Part shown: one piece after another, positions 52,282 through 60,700 of the stretch | How the letters are laid out: every line of letters begins with the position of its first letter | How positions within the stretch are numbered: the first letter of the stretch is position 1 | DNA from: GCA-2737665 sp044344795 | Lineage (GTDB): Bacteria > Bacteroidota > Bacteroidia > Palsa-965 | Length of the DNA stretch: 64,000 bases | Direction: 5' to 3' | Assembly: GCA_044344795.1 (NCBI GenBank) | Contig: JBIJCF010000009.1 | Coordinates: 1 to 64,000 of the forward strand | Translations under genes and position numbers: made by a program | The notes under the pieces: model-generated | What the model was told of the DNA's origin: nothing | The model's input: only the letters and a program-made list of their open reading frames with translations | Databases searched by the model: none

Positions 52282-52354
52282 GCCGGTGTAGCTCAGCTGG
52301 TAGAGCAGCTGACTTGTAATCAGCAGGTCGGGGGTTCGAGTCCCTTCGCCGGCT
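52282..52354 (+). tRNA. tRNA-Thr (TGT)
   Basis: The 73-base cloverleaf has acceptor GCCGGTG / CGCCGGC, anticodon loop CTTGTAA (anticodon TGT) and T-loop TTCGAGT. CCA is not encoded. It is the first gene of the tRNA operon. Confidence 0.97.
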
Positions 52355-52390
52355 CATCGCACTAACCTTGCGAAGTATCGATACGATATA

Positions 52391-52473
52391 GGGGAGATAC
52401 TCAAGCGGCCAACGAGGACAGACTGTAAATCTGTTGACTTATGTCTTCACAGGTTCGAATCCTGTTCTCCCCA
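52391..52473 (+). tRNA. tRNA-Tyr (GTA)
   Basis: The 83-base tRNA has acceptor GGGGAGA / TCTCCCC, the long variable arm typical of bacterial tRNA-Tyr, anticodon GTA and T-loop TTCGAAT. Confidence 0.97.
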
Positions 52474-52516
52474 CTTACGCTTCTTGGGTCGCTTCAATAG
52501 GAGAGACGTTATCAGT

Positions 52517-52595
52517 GCGGAAGTCTTTATCCGTTTAAACGGATAGTATTCTGAACAGTAAAATCAGAATTGATTTTACTGTTTCAAATGCAAAA
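52517..52595 (+). repeat. Diverged first unit of the tRNA-Gly-like array
   Basis: This 79-base unit begins GCGGAAGT like the four units after it and like tRNA-Gly, and ends in the same CAAAA. Its stem sequence is different: TATCCGT / ACGGATA with loop TTAA (52528-52545), in the same place where the other units have TCCCCAA / TTGGGGA. A second, 13-bp perfect hairpin (52554-52583, loop GAAT) replaces their second small hairpin. Confidence 0.75.
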
Positions 52596-52902
52596 GCGGA
52601 AGTAGCTTCCCCAATTAATTGGGGAGTAGAGCATCAGCCTGAAACGGTTGGTCGCTATTTCTGACGCAAAAGCGGAAGTAGCTTCCCCAAATTAATTGGG
52701 GAGTAGAGCATCAGCCTGAAACGGTTGGTCGCTATTTCTGACACAAAAGCGGAAGTAGCTTCCCCAAATTAATTGGGGAGTAGAGCATCAGCCTGAAACG
52801 GTTGGTCGCTGTTTCTGACACAAAAGCGGAAGTAGCTTCCCCAAATTAATTGGGGAGTAGAGCATCAGCCTGAAACGGTTGGTCGCTATTTCTGACACAA
52901 AA
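52596..52902 (+). repeat. Four tandem tRNA-Gly-like units (76, 77, 77, 77 bp)
   Basis: Units start at 52596, 52672, 52749 and 52826 and are nearly identical. Each starts GCGGAAGTAGCT, as the downstream tRNA-Gly does, then has a palindromic hairpin TCCCCAA-(A)TTAA-TTGGGGA where the D-loop would be, then GTAGAGCATCAGCCT as in the tRNA, and then an unrelated end (GAAACGGTTGGTCGCT...). The anticodon, T-arm and acceptor 3' half are missing, so these cannot be working tRNAs. The last unit ends at the base before tRNA-Gly. Confidence 0.92.
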
Positions 52903-52975
52903 GCGGAAGTAGCTCATTTGGTAGAGCATCAGCCTTCCAAGCTGAGGGTGGCCGGTTCGAGCCCGGTCTTCCGCT
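52903..52975 (+). tRNA. tRNA-Gly (TCC)
   Basis: The 73-base cloverleaf has acceptor GCGGAAG / CTTCCGC, D-arm GCTC / GAGC, anticodon loop CTTCCAA (anticodon TCC) and T-loop TTCGAGC. It is complete, unlike the upstream units, and is the likely parent of them. Confidence 0.97.
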
Positions 52976-53010
52976 CTTTTTATCGCCGGAATGTGCGCCG
53001 GCACCGACTA

Positions 53011-53082
<72 letters not shown>

Positions 53083-53198
53083 CAGTATTAATTTGAATTA
53101 TCCCGGGATTAAAACCGGAAAATGACCGGCTTGCCGGAGAATAAAAGTTTCTAAACAAAAACAACACAAGTAATCAACTCTAAAACAAAACCATAGCT

Positions 53199-54386
53199 AT
53201 GGCTAAAGAGAAATTTGACCGTTCAAAACCCCACGTAAACGTTGGTACTATCGGTCACGTTGACCACGGTAAGACTACTTTAACTGCTGCTATCACTTCG
53301 GTGTTGGCTGATAAAGGTCTCGCTCAGGTTCGTGACTTTTCATCAATCGACAACGCTCCTGAAGAAAAAGAGCGTGGTATCACCATCAACACCTCACACG
53401 TTGAGTACGAAACTGCTAACCGTCACTACGCGCACGTTGACTGTCCTGGTCACGCTGACTACGTAAAGAACATGGTTACAGGTGCTGCTCAGATGGACGG
53501 TGCTATCTTGGTTGTTGCTGCAACTGATGGTCCAATGCCACAAACTCGTGAGCATATCCTTCTTGCTCGTCAGGTAGGTGTACCTCGTCTGGTGGTTTTC
53601 ATGAATAAAGTAGACATGGTTGACGACTTAGAGTTGTTAGACTTAGTTGAAATGGAAATCCGTGATTTGTTGTCATTCTATAAGTTCGACGGTGATAACA
53701 CTCCAATCATTCGCGGATCTGCTTTAGGTGGTTTGAATAAAGAGCCAAAGTGGGTTGAGAAGATCATGGAATTGATGGATTCAGTTGATACTTACATCCC
53801 AACTCCTGCTCGTGACAAGGATAAGCCTTTCTTGATGCCGGTTGAAGACGTATTCTCGATCACTGGTCGTGGAACTGTTGCTACAGGTAAGATCGAAACC
53901 GGTGTTATCAATGTAGGTGAAGAAGTTGAAATCCTGGGTATGCAGGAAGAGAAGTTGAAGTCAACTGTAACAGGTGTAGAAATGTTCCGTAAGTTGTTGG
54001 ATACAGGTGAAGCAGGTGACAACGTAGGTTTGTTGTTGCGTGGTATCGATAAGGATAAGATTCGTCGTGGTATGGTTATCGCGAAGCCGGGTTCTATCAC
54101 TCCTCACACTGAGTTCAAAGCTGAGGTTTACGTATTGAAGAAAGAAGAAGGTGGACGTCACACTCCATTCCATAACAAATATCGTCCGCAGTTCTACTTC
54201 CGTACAACTGACGTAACAGGTGAAATCACTTTGCCTGAAGGACGTGAAATGGTTATGCCTGGTGACAACGTTACTATCTCTGTAAGTCTGATCGTTCCTG
54301 TAGCGATGGACAAAGGTTTGCGTTTCGCGATTCGCGAAGGTGGCCGTACAGTAGGTGCTGGTCAGGTTATCGACATCAGCAAGTAA
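53199..54386 (+). CDS. tuf: Translation elongation factor Tu
   Basis: The 395-residue GTPase carries aminoacyl-tRNA to the ribosome. The G1 loop GHVDHGKT is at 19-26, with ERGITINTSHVEYE (switch I), DCPGHADY (G3), NKVD (G4) and the C-terminal domains with GRGTVATGKIETG and MVMPGDNVTI. It lies directly after the tRNAs, as is usual, which links supply of tRNA and its carrier. The 116-base gap before the ATG has small GC-rich hairpins but no promoter that I can see. Confidence 0.98.
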   Translation: MAKEKFDRSKPHVNVGTIGHVDHGKTTLTAAITSVLADKGLAQVRDFSSIDNAPEEKERGITINTSHVEYETANRHYAHVDCPGHADYVKNMVTGAAQMDGAILVVAATDGPMPQTREHILLARQVGVPRLVVFMNKVDMVDDLELLDLVEMEIRDLLSFYKFDGDNTPIIRGSALGGLNKEPKWVEKIMELMDSVDTYIPTPARDKDKPFLMPVEDVFSITGRGTVATGKIETGVINVGEEVEILGMQEEKLKSTVTGVEMFRKLLDTGEAGDNVGLLLRGIDKDKIRRGMVIAKPGSITPHTEFKAEVYVLKKEEGGRHTPFHNKYRPQFYFRTTDVTGEITLPEGREMVMPGDNVTISVSLIVPVAMDKGLRFAIREGGRTVGAGQVIDISK

Positions 54387-54411
54387 TCATCATCGGATCA
54401 ACGAGAGTTCG

Positions 54412-54442
54412 AAGGAGTACCGCCTAATAAGCGGTGCTCCTT
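54412..54442 (+). promoter_or_regulatory. Hairpin after tuf
   Basis: The stem AAGGAG-ACCGC / GCGGT-CTCCTT (54412-54442, loop CTAATAA) with one internal mismatch follows the tuf stop but lacks a long T-run. It could be a weak terminator or a processing site between tuf and tRNA-Trp. Confidence 0.6.
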
Positions 54443-54478
54443 TCGCTGCCAAATAGAACAGGGACTGAAAAACTGTAA

Positions 54479-54549
54479 ACGGGCATAGTTCAATGGTAGA
54501 ATAGCGGTCTCCAAAACCGTTGATCTAGGTTCGAATCCTGGTGCCCGTG
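54479..54549 (+). tRNA. tRNA-Trp (CCA)
   Basis: The 71-base cloverleaf has acceptor ACGGGCA / TGCCCGT, anticodon loop CTCCAAA (anticodon CCA) and T-loop TTCGAAT. It lies between tuf and secE, the conserved location in many bacteria. Confidence 0.97.
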
Positions 54550-54569
54550 CTAAATAAAAAACGAACGCA

Positions 54570-54764
54570 ATGAACAAAGTCAGAGCGTATATAGATGAAG
54601 TTAAGGAAGAGTTGCTGAAAAAGGTAACCTGGCCAACTTGGAGTGAATTGCAGGAGAGTGCCATCATCGTTATGGTCGCAGCTCTGATTTTCTCTTTGGT
54701 GGTGTTTGTTATGGATTTCGGTTTTAACAAAGGAATGGAATTCTTGTATAACGCTTTCCGTTAA
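54570..54764 (+). CDS. secE: Preprotein translocase subunit SecE
   Basis: The 64-residue protein has the SecE layout: an amphipathic helix (KVRAYIDEVKEELLKKVTWPTWSELQES, with the conserved VTWPTW) and one membrane helix (AIIVMVAALIFSLVVFVMDFGF). It clamps SecY in the export channel. It is the minimal, single-helix form. It starts 20 bases after tRNA-Trp and lies before nusG as in most bacteria. Confidence 0.96.
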   Translation: MNKVRAYIDEVKEELLKKVTWPTWSELQESAIIVMVAALIFSLVVFVMDFGFNKGMEFLYNAFR

Positions 54765-54798
54765 TAGTTACACTTACTTCAATTTATAAGACATTACA

Positions 54799-55362
54799 AT
54801 GAGCGAACAAGTTCTAAATAACGACCAAGTAAAGAAGTGGTATGTGTTGCGTGTGGTGAACGGCAAGGAGAAGAAGATTAAGCAATACATCGATTCTGAA
54901 ATTATCCGTCTTGGCATGCAGGATTTTGTAACGCAGGTTCTTATTCCGATGGAGAAGGTGATTCAAATTCGGAATGGCAAGAAGGTAAGTAAGGAAAGAA
55001 ATATATTCCCGGGTTACGTCATGTTGGAAGGTTCTTTGGTAGGTGAAATTCCCCACGTACTGAAAAACATTACTGGTGTGATCGGATTCTTGGGTTCAAA
55101 AACGGGTGATCCTGTACCGTTGAGGCAGTCAGAGATTAACCGCATATTAGGTAAAGTAGATGAAATGGCGGGTGCGGAGGAAACAATGTTAAATACATTC
55201 GTTGTGGGTGAGACCGTTAAAGTAATCGACGGACCATTTAACACCTTCTCAGGTGTAATCGAAGAGATTAACGAAGAGAAGAAGAAGCTCAAAGTAATGG
55301 TTAAGATTTTCGGAAGAAAAACACCATTAGAGTTGAGTTACATGCAGGTTGAAAAAGAATAA
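54799..55362 (+). CDS. nusG: Transcription termination/antitermination factor NusG
   Basis: The 187-residue factor has the N-terminal NGN domain (KKWYVLRVVNGKEKKIKQYIDSEI, VLIPMEKVIQIRNGKKVSKER, FPGYVMLEG) and the C-terminal KOW domain (FVVGETVKVIDGPFNTFSGVIEEI). It binds RNA polymerase and couples it with Rho or ribosomes; together with boxA it supports antitermination. The NGN part bears IGFLGSKTGDPVPL, as usual in the phylum. Confidence 0.96.
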   Translation: MSEQVLNNDQVKKWYVLRVVNGKEKKIKQYIDSEIIRLGMQDFVTQVLIPMEKVIQIRNGKKVSKERNIFPGYVMLEGSLVGEIPHVLKNITGVIGFLGSKTGDPVPLRQSEINRILGKVDEMAGAEETMLNTFVVGETVKVIDGPFNTFSGVIEEINEEKKKLKVMVKIFGRKTPLELSYMQVEKE

Positions 55363-55452
55363 CCTGCCCTTCCGCAGAGGTACTGCGCCCGGAAACGCTG
55401 TTACGCTAGCTTCCAAACATAACAGAACAATTAATTAAAGTAAAACTGCAAA

Positions 55453-55896
55453 ATGGCAAAAGAAGTAAGTGCACTAATCAAGCTTCAGATTAAAGGCGGA
55501 GCTGCCAACCCGTCACCACCAATCGGCCCTGCTTTGGGCGCGAAGGGTGTGAACATCATGGAGTTTTGTAAGCAGTTTAACGCTCGCACGCAGGACAGGG
55601 CAGGAAAGATTTTGCCGGTTATCATCACGGTGTATTCTGATAAATCGTTTGAGTTTATCATTAAGCATCCGCCGGTGGCAGCGCAAATCAAAGAATTGTC
55701 CAAGGTTCAAACCGGCTCCGCTGAATCTAACCGTAAAAAGGTTGGATCCATCACATGGGATCAGGTGCGTCAGATTGCAGAGGTAAAAATGCCCGATCTT
55801 AACTGTTTCACCATGGAATCAGCAATGAGCATGGTAGCAGGTACAGCGCGTAGCATGGGTATCACTGTAACGGGCGAAAATCCGCTGAACAAGTAA
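55453..55896 (+). CDS. rplK: 50S ribosomal protein uL11
   Basis: The 147-residue protein starts AKEVSALIKLQIKGGAANPSPPIGPALGAKGVNIMEFCKQFN, the conserved N-domain that contacts factors, and ends in the rRNA-binding domain with VGSITWDQVRQIAEVKMPDLN and GTARSMGITV. With uL10-bL12 it forms the GTPase-associated stalk base. The 90-base gap before it contains a GC-rich stem (TTCCGCAG / CTGCG...GGAA) that may be a leader structure. Confidence 0.98.
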   Translation: MAKEVSALIKLQIKGGAANPSPPIGPALGAKGVNIMEFCKQFNARTQDRAGKILPVIITVYSDKSFEFIIKHPPVAAQIKELSKVQTGSAESNRKKVGSITWDQVRQIAEVKMPDLNCFTMESAMSMVAGTARSMGITVTGENPLNK

Positions 55897-55958
55897 AGCA
55901 AAGTTTAACCTGACGGAGTCACGTGAATGTGACGTTTGCACGTCAAAAATTTCTCACA

Positions 55959-56651
55959 ATGGCAAAAATCGCAAAGAAGAGAAAGGCAGCTATCGCGAAG
56001 TATGACGCTACTAAAGCGTATGACTTAGCGCAGGCTACCAAGATCGTGAAGGAAATCACGACCACCAAATTTGATGCTTCTGTGGATATTTGTGTTCGTC
56101 TTGGGGTAGATCCTCGTAAGGCCAACCAAATGGTTCGTGGAACTGTAACATTGCCACACGGTACCGGTAAAACGTTACGAGTGTTGGTAATCTGTACTCC
56201 GGACAAAGAAGCTGAAGCTACAGCAGCTGGCGCTGACTTTGTAGGTTCAGATGACTACATCCAGAAAATCAAAGAAGGTTGGACGGACGTTGATGTAATT
56301 ATCACTACTCCAAGTATGATGGGTAAAGTAGGTGCTTTAGGTAAGGTGTTAGGTCCACGCGGATTGATGCCAAACCCTAAAACCGGAACGGTAACCATGG
56401 AAGTTGGTAAGGCAGTGAAAGATGCAAAAGGAGGAAAAATTGATTTCAAAGTAGATAAGGCGGGTATTATCGCTTCTACAGTTGGAAAAGTTTCTTTCGA
56501 TGCAGACAAACTTGCAGAAAACGCGAATGAAATCCTTCAGACGATTCTTAAACTGAAGCCTTCATCGGCAAAAGGTACTTATGTAAAAAGCGTTTACATG
56601 TCCAGTACCATGAGCCCAAGTGTTCAGATTGATACTAAAACACTTGCATAA
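55959..56651 (+). CDS. rplA: 50S ribosomal protein uL1
   Basis: The 230-residue protein has the L1 core with RLGVDPRKANQMVRGTVTLPHGTGKTLRVLV, LGPRGLMPNPKTGTVT and GKIDFKVDKAGI. It forms the L1 stalk at the E-site and often represses its own mRNA. Start set at MAKIAKKRK (55959), the conserved N-terminus; a GTG-started extension from 55923 only adds leader. Two overlapping small hairpins lie in the 60 bases before the start. Confidence 0.98.
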   Translation: MAKIAKKRKAAIAKYDATKAYDLAQATKIVKEITTTKFDASVDICVRLGVDPRKANQMVRGTVTLPHGTGKTLRVLVICTPDKEAEATAAGADFVGSDDYIQKIKEGWTDVDVIITTPSMMGKVGALGKVLGPRGLMPNPKTGTVTMEVGKAVKDAKGGKIDFKVDKAGIIASTVGKVSFDADKLAENANEILQTILKLKPSSAKGTYVKSVYMSSTMSPSVQIDTKTLA

Positions 56652-56679
56652 CTACGGCACAGCCGAAAACTGATCTAGC

Positions 56680-57204
56680 ATGAATAAACAAGAAAAAACA
56701 CAGATTATCGAAGACTTGGCAACTATGTTGTCCAACAGCAAGCATTTTTATCTTGCTGATACTTCGGAACTGCCGTCTAGCAAGACGAGTGCTCTCAGAA
56801 GAGCGTGTTTTAATAAGCAGATCAAACTGATTGTTGTAAAAAACACATTGCTTCGTAAAGCATTAGAGCGCACTAATGACGGTGAGTTCAGTGCTATGTA
56901 CGTTGCATTGAAAGGTTCTACCTCAGTCATGCTTTCCGATACCGCTAACGAGCCTGCAAAACTGATTAAAGAGTTCCGTAAAACGAACGCTAAGCCGGTT
57001 TTGAAAGCTGCTTACGTAGAGGAATCTGTTTATGTAGGAGATGACCAACTCGACGCACTCGCAGCAATCAAGTCGAAGAACGAATTGATTGGCGACGTAA
57101 TCGGATTGTTACAATCACCTGCACGCAACGTGATATCTGCTCTCCAGTCCGGAGGGTCAACTATCGCCGGTGTGGTTAAAACACTCTCAGAGCGTCCTGA
57201 ATAA
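56680..57204 (+). CDS. rplJ: 50S ribosomal protein uL10
   Basis: The 174-residue protein anchors the bL12 dimers to the stalk base. The front MNKQEKTQIIEDLATMLSNSKHFYLAD and KTSALRRACFNKQIKLIVVKNTLLRKALE are typical, and the C-terminal helix that binds bL12 is present (PARNVISALQSGGSTIAGVVKTLSE). The gap to rplA is only 28 bases, so the long rplJ leader used for L10 control in enterobacteria is absent here. Confidence 0.97.
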   Translation: MNKQEKTQIIEDLATMLSNSKHFYLADTSELPSSKTSALRRACFNKQIKLIVVKNTLLRKALERTNDGEFSAMYVALKGSTSVMLSDTANEPAKLIKEFRKTNAKPVLKAAYVEESVYVGDDQLDALAAIKSKNELIGDVIGLLQSPARNVISALQSGGSTIAGVVKTLSERPE

Positions 57205-57282
57205 TTTAGGCGTTCCTCAAAGGAAAATAATACAATAACAAAACAATTCAATTAAGTCTAATCACCAAAAATCAACATAACA

Positions 57283-57657
57283 ATGGCAGACGTTAAAGCC
57301 CTTGCTGATCAACTCGTAAATCTTACTGTTAAAGAAGTAAATGAGTTGGCAAAAATCCTTAAAGATGAATACGGCATCGAGCCTGCTGCAGCAGCAGTAG
57401 CAGTAGCTGCACCTACAGGCGGTGCAGGTGGTGGCGCAGAAGAAAAGACATCTTTCGATGTAATCTTGAAAAACGGTGGAGCTAACAAGCTTCAGGTTGT
57501 TAAGGTTGTGAAAGATGTAACAGGTCTTGGCTTGAAAGAAGCTAAAGATTTAGTTGACGGCGCTCCAAAACCAGTTAAGGAAGGCATCAGCAAAGAAGAT
57601 GCAGAAGCTTTGAAAAAGCAACTTACTGAAGCAGGCGCTGAAGTTGAGGTTAAGTAA
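57283..57657 (+). CDS. rplL: 50S ribosomal protein bL12
   Basis: The 124-residue stalk protein has the dimerising N-terminal helices (KALADQLVNLTVKEVNELAKIL), an Ala/Gly-rich hinge (AAAAVAVAAPTGGAGGGAEEK) and the factor-binding C-terminal domain (FDVILKNGGANKLQVVKVVKDVTGLGLKEAKDLVDGAPK). Four to six copies sit on uL10 and recruit elongation factors. A long hairpin lies between rplL and rpoB. Confidence 0.98.
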   Translation: MADVKALADQLVNLTVKEVNELAKILKDEYGIEPAAAAVAVAAPTGGAGGGAEEKTSFDVILKNGGANKLQVVKVVKDVTGLGLKEAKDLVDGAPKPVKEGISKEDAEALKKQLTEAGAEVEVK

Positions 57658-57682
57658 TCCTCTACTTACTGCTTAAGGCTAT

Positions 57683-57722
57683 AGACTTGAAGCCCTTATC
57701 AATCTGATAAGGGCTCAGGTCT
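57683..57722 (+). promoter_or_regulatory. rplL-rpoB intergenic hairpin
   Basis: A perfect 10-bp stem AGCCCTTATC / GATAAGGGCT with loop AATCT is extended by AGACTTG / CAGGTCT with one bulge. There is no T-run, so it resembles a partial attenuator or RNase III site that sets the ratio of stalk protein to polymerase, as the rplL-rpoB region does in E. coli. Confidence 0.65.
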
Positions 57723-57777
57723 TAACCTGTTTGTTGCTACATCTGAGCTTTTGTTTCACAATTAATTTTCAACGACC

Positions 57778-60700
57778 TTGGAAACGACCAAAAAACAGCA
57801 ACGCATTAACTTTGCAAAGAGCAAAGCACAAATCGAATATCCCGATTTCCTGGATGTACAGTTAAAATCATTTCAGGATTTCTTTCAGCTGGAGACTACC
57901 AGCGAAAACCGTCAGGATGAAGGGTTGTATAAAGTTTTCGCAGAAAATTTCCCTATCTCTGATGCCAGAAACAACTTCGTTCTCGAGTTTCTGGATTATT
58001 TTATTGATCCGCCACGTTACTCTATCGACGAGTGCATTGAGCGCGGTCTTACCTACAGCGTTCCGCTGAAGGCAAAATTGAAACTTTATTGTACCGACCC
58101 TGAACACGAGGATTTCGAAACCATCGTACAGGACGTGTATTTGGGAACTATCCCGTACATGACTCCTCGCGCTACGTTCGTGATCAACGGTGCAGAGCGT
58201 GTAATTGTTTCTCAATTGCATCGTTCTCCGGGTGTGTTCTTCGGTCAAAGCCGACATGCTAATGGTACGAAATTGTATTCTGCACGTGTGATTCCTTTCA
58301 AGGGATCATGGATCGAATTTGCGACGGACATCAATAACGTGATGTATGCTTACATCGATCGTAAGAAAAAGTTGCCTGTTACCACTTTGCTCCGTGCAAT
58401 AGGTTGGGAAAGTGACAAACAAATTTTGGAACTTTTCGGACTTGCAGACGAAGTGAAAGTGAGCAAGGCAGCACTGAAAGCCGTTATTGGCCGAAAGTTG
58501 GCAGCACGTGTATTGAAAACTTGGATTGAAGATTTCGTTGATGAAGATACCGGTGAAGTGGTTTCTATTGAGCGTAACGAAGTAATTATCGATCGTGAAA
58601 CCGTTCTTGAGAACGCTCACATCGATTTGATCGTTGATGCCAACGTGAAATCTATTATCCTGCACAAAGAAGATGCAGCGCACCTGGATTATTCTATCAT
58701 TTACAATACACTACAGAAAGATACTTCTAACTCTGAGAAGGAAGCTGTAGAACATATTTACCGTCAGTTGCGTAACGCTGAACCGCCGGATGAAGAAACT
58801 GCTCGTGGAATTATCGACAAGTTGTTCTTCTCTGATAAGCGTTATGATTTGGGTGAAGTTGGTCGTTATCGCCTGAATAAAAAATTAGAGCGCAACACGT
58901 CATACGAAACACGCGTATTGACTAAAGACGACATCGTGGCCATCATCAAATATTTGATCGAGTTGATTAACTCGAAAGCAGATATTGATGATATCGATCA
59001 CTTGTCAAACCGTCGTGTACGTACTGTTGGTGAACAATTATATGCTCAATTCGGAGTTGGTTTAGCGCGTATGGCGCGTACTATCCGTGAACGTATGAAC
59101 GTTCGCGACAACGAAGTATTTACGCCTACAGATTTGATTAATGCGAAGACTTTGTCTTCTGTGATCAATTCGTTCTTCGGAACTAACCAGTTATCACAAT
59201 TCATGGATCAAACCAATCCATTGGCAGAGATTACGCACAAGCGTCGTCTTTCCGCTCTTGGGCCCGGAGGTTTATCACGTGAACGCGCAGGTTTCGAAGT
59301 TCGTGACGTACACTACACGCACTATGGTCGTTTGTGTACTATCGAAACACCGGAAGGTCCAAACATCGGTTTGATTTCTTCTTTGTGCGTATATGCGAAA
59401 ATTAACAAACTTGGATTTATAGAAACACCTTACAAGACTGTAACAACAGGTAAGGTGGATTTGAATAAGCCGGTGATTTACTTAACTGCTGAAGAAGAAG
59501 ATCGCAAGATTATCGCTCAGGCCAACGCAGAGTTGGATGAGAAAGGTAATTTCAAGCATCCTCGTATCAAGGCTCGTTACGAGTCTGATTATCCGGTTGT
59601 GGATCCTGAGCAAATTGCATTGATGGACGTTGCTCCGAACCAGATTGCATCTATTGCTGCATCATTGATTCCATTCTTGGAGCATGATGACGCGAACCGT
59701 GCGTTGATGGGATCGAACATGCAACGTCAGGCTGTACCGCTTTTGCGCCCTGAAGCTCCGATTGTAGGCACAGGTCTCGAAGGTCGTATTGCTCGTGACT
59801 CACGTGTTCTGCTTCAGGCAGAAGGTGACGGTGTTGTTGAGTATGTGGATGCGAACGAAATCATTGTTCGTTATAACCGCTCTGACAAAGATCGTTTAGT
59901 GAGCTTCGAAGATGATGCAAAATCGTATCGTTTTACGAAATTCCGCAAGACCAACCAAAGTACTTGCATCAATTTGCGTCCTATCGTTAAGAAAGGTGAC
60001 AAAGTGAAGGCCGGTCAAATCATGTGTGAAGGATATTCTACACGTGACGGAGAGTTGGCACTTGGACGTAACCTGAAAGTAGCATTCATGCCTTGGAAAG
60101 GTTACAACTTCGAGGATGCTATTGTAATTAATGAGAAAGTAGTTCGCGATGATATCTTCACTTCAATTCACATCGATGAGTATGTGATGGAAGTTCGTGA
60201 TACCAAACGTGGATTGGAAGAATTGACAGCAGACATTCCAAACGTTTCTGAAGAAGCAACGAAAGATTTGGATGAAAGCGGTTTGATTCGTATTGGTGCA
60301 GAGGTGAAGGAAGGCGATATCCTTATTGGTAAGATTACTCCTAAGGGTGAAACAGATCCTTCTCCGGAAGAAAAACTTCTTCGTGCAATCTTCGGTGATA
60401 AGGCCGGAGATGTGAAAGACGCTTCATTGAAAGTTCCACCATCAATTCGTGGTGTAATCATCGACAAGAAGTTATTCTCACGTGCCATGAAAGATAAGAA
60501 GGCAAAAGCTGAAGAGAAGTTAGTAGTTGAGAAAATCGACAAAGAACAGGCTCAGGAAGAAGCAGCATTGTTGAATATCTTGATGGACAAATTGGATCAA
60601 ATTCTTGCCGGTAAAACTTCCGCAGGAGTTACAAATAATCTGAATGAGGAAGTTGTTGCGAAGGGGACGAAGTTCTCTCGTAAGATGTTGGAGAAAATTG

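Noticed and set aside
52596..52902. CRISPR array
   Set aside because: The whole 77-bp unit is repeated with no variable spacers, and no cas genes are near. The unit resembles tRNA-Gly instead.
54398..54730. Minus-strand frame of 110 codons across tRNA-Trp and secE
   Set aside because: It is antisense to tRNA-Trp and secE; the part RAPGFEPRSTVLETAILPLN is another typical tRNA-complement artefact.
57778..57780. Frame error at the start of rpoB because no ATG was found
   Set aside because: The TTG gives the family N-terminus directly (METTKKQQRINFA), so a non-ATG start is the simpler reading.
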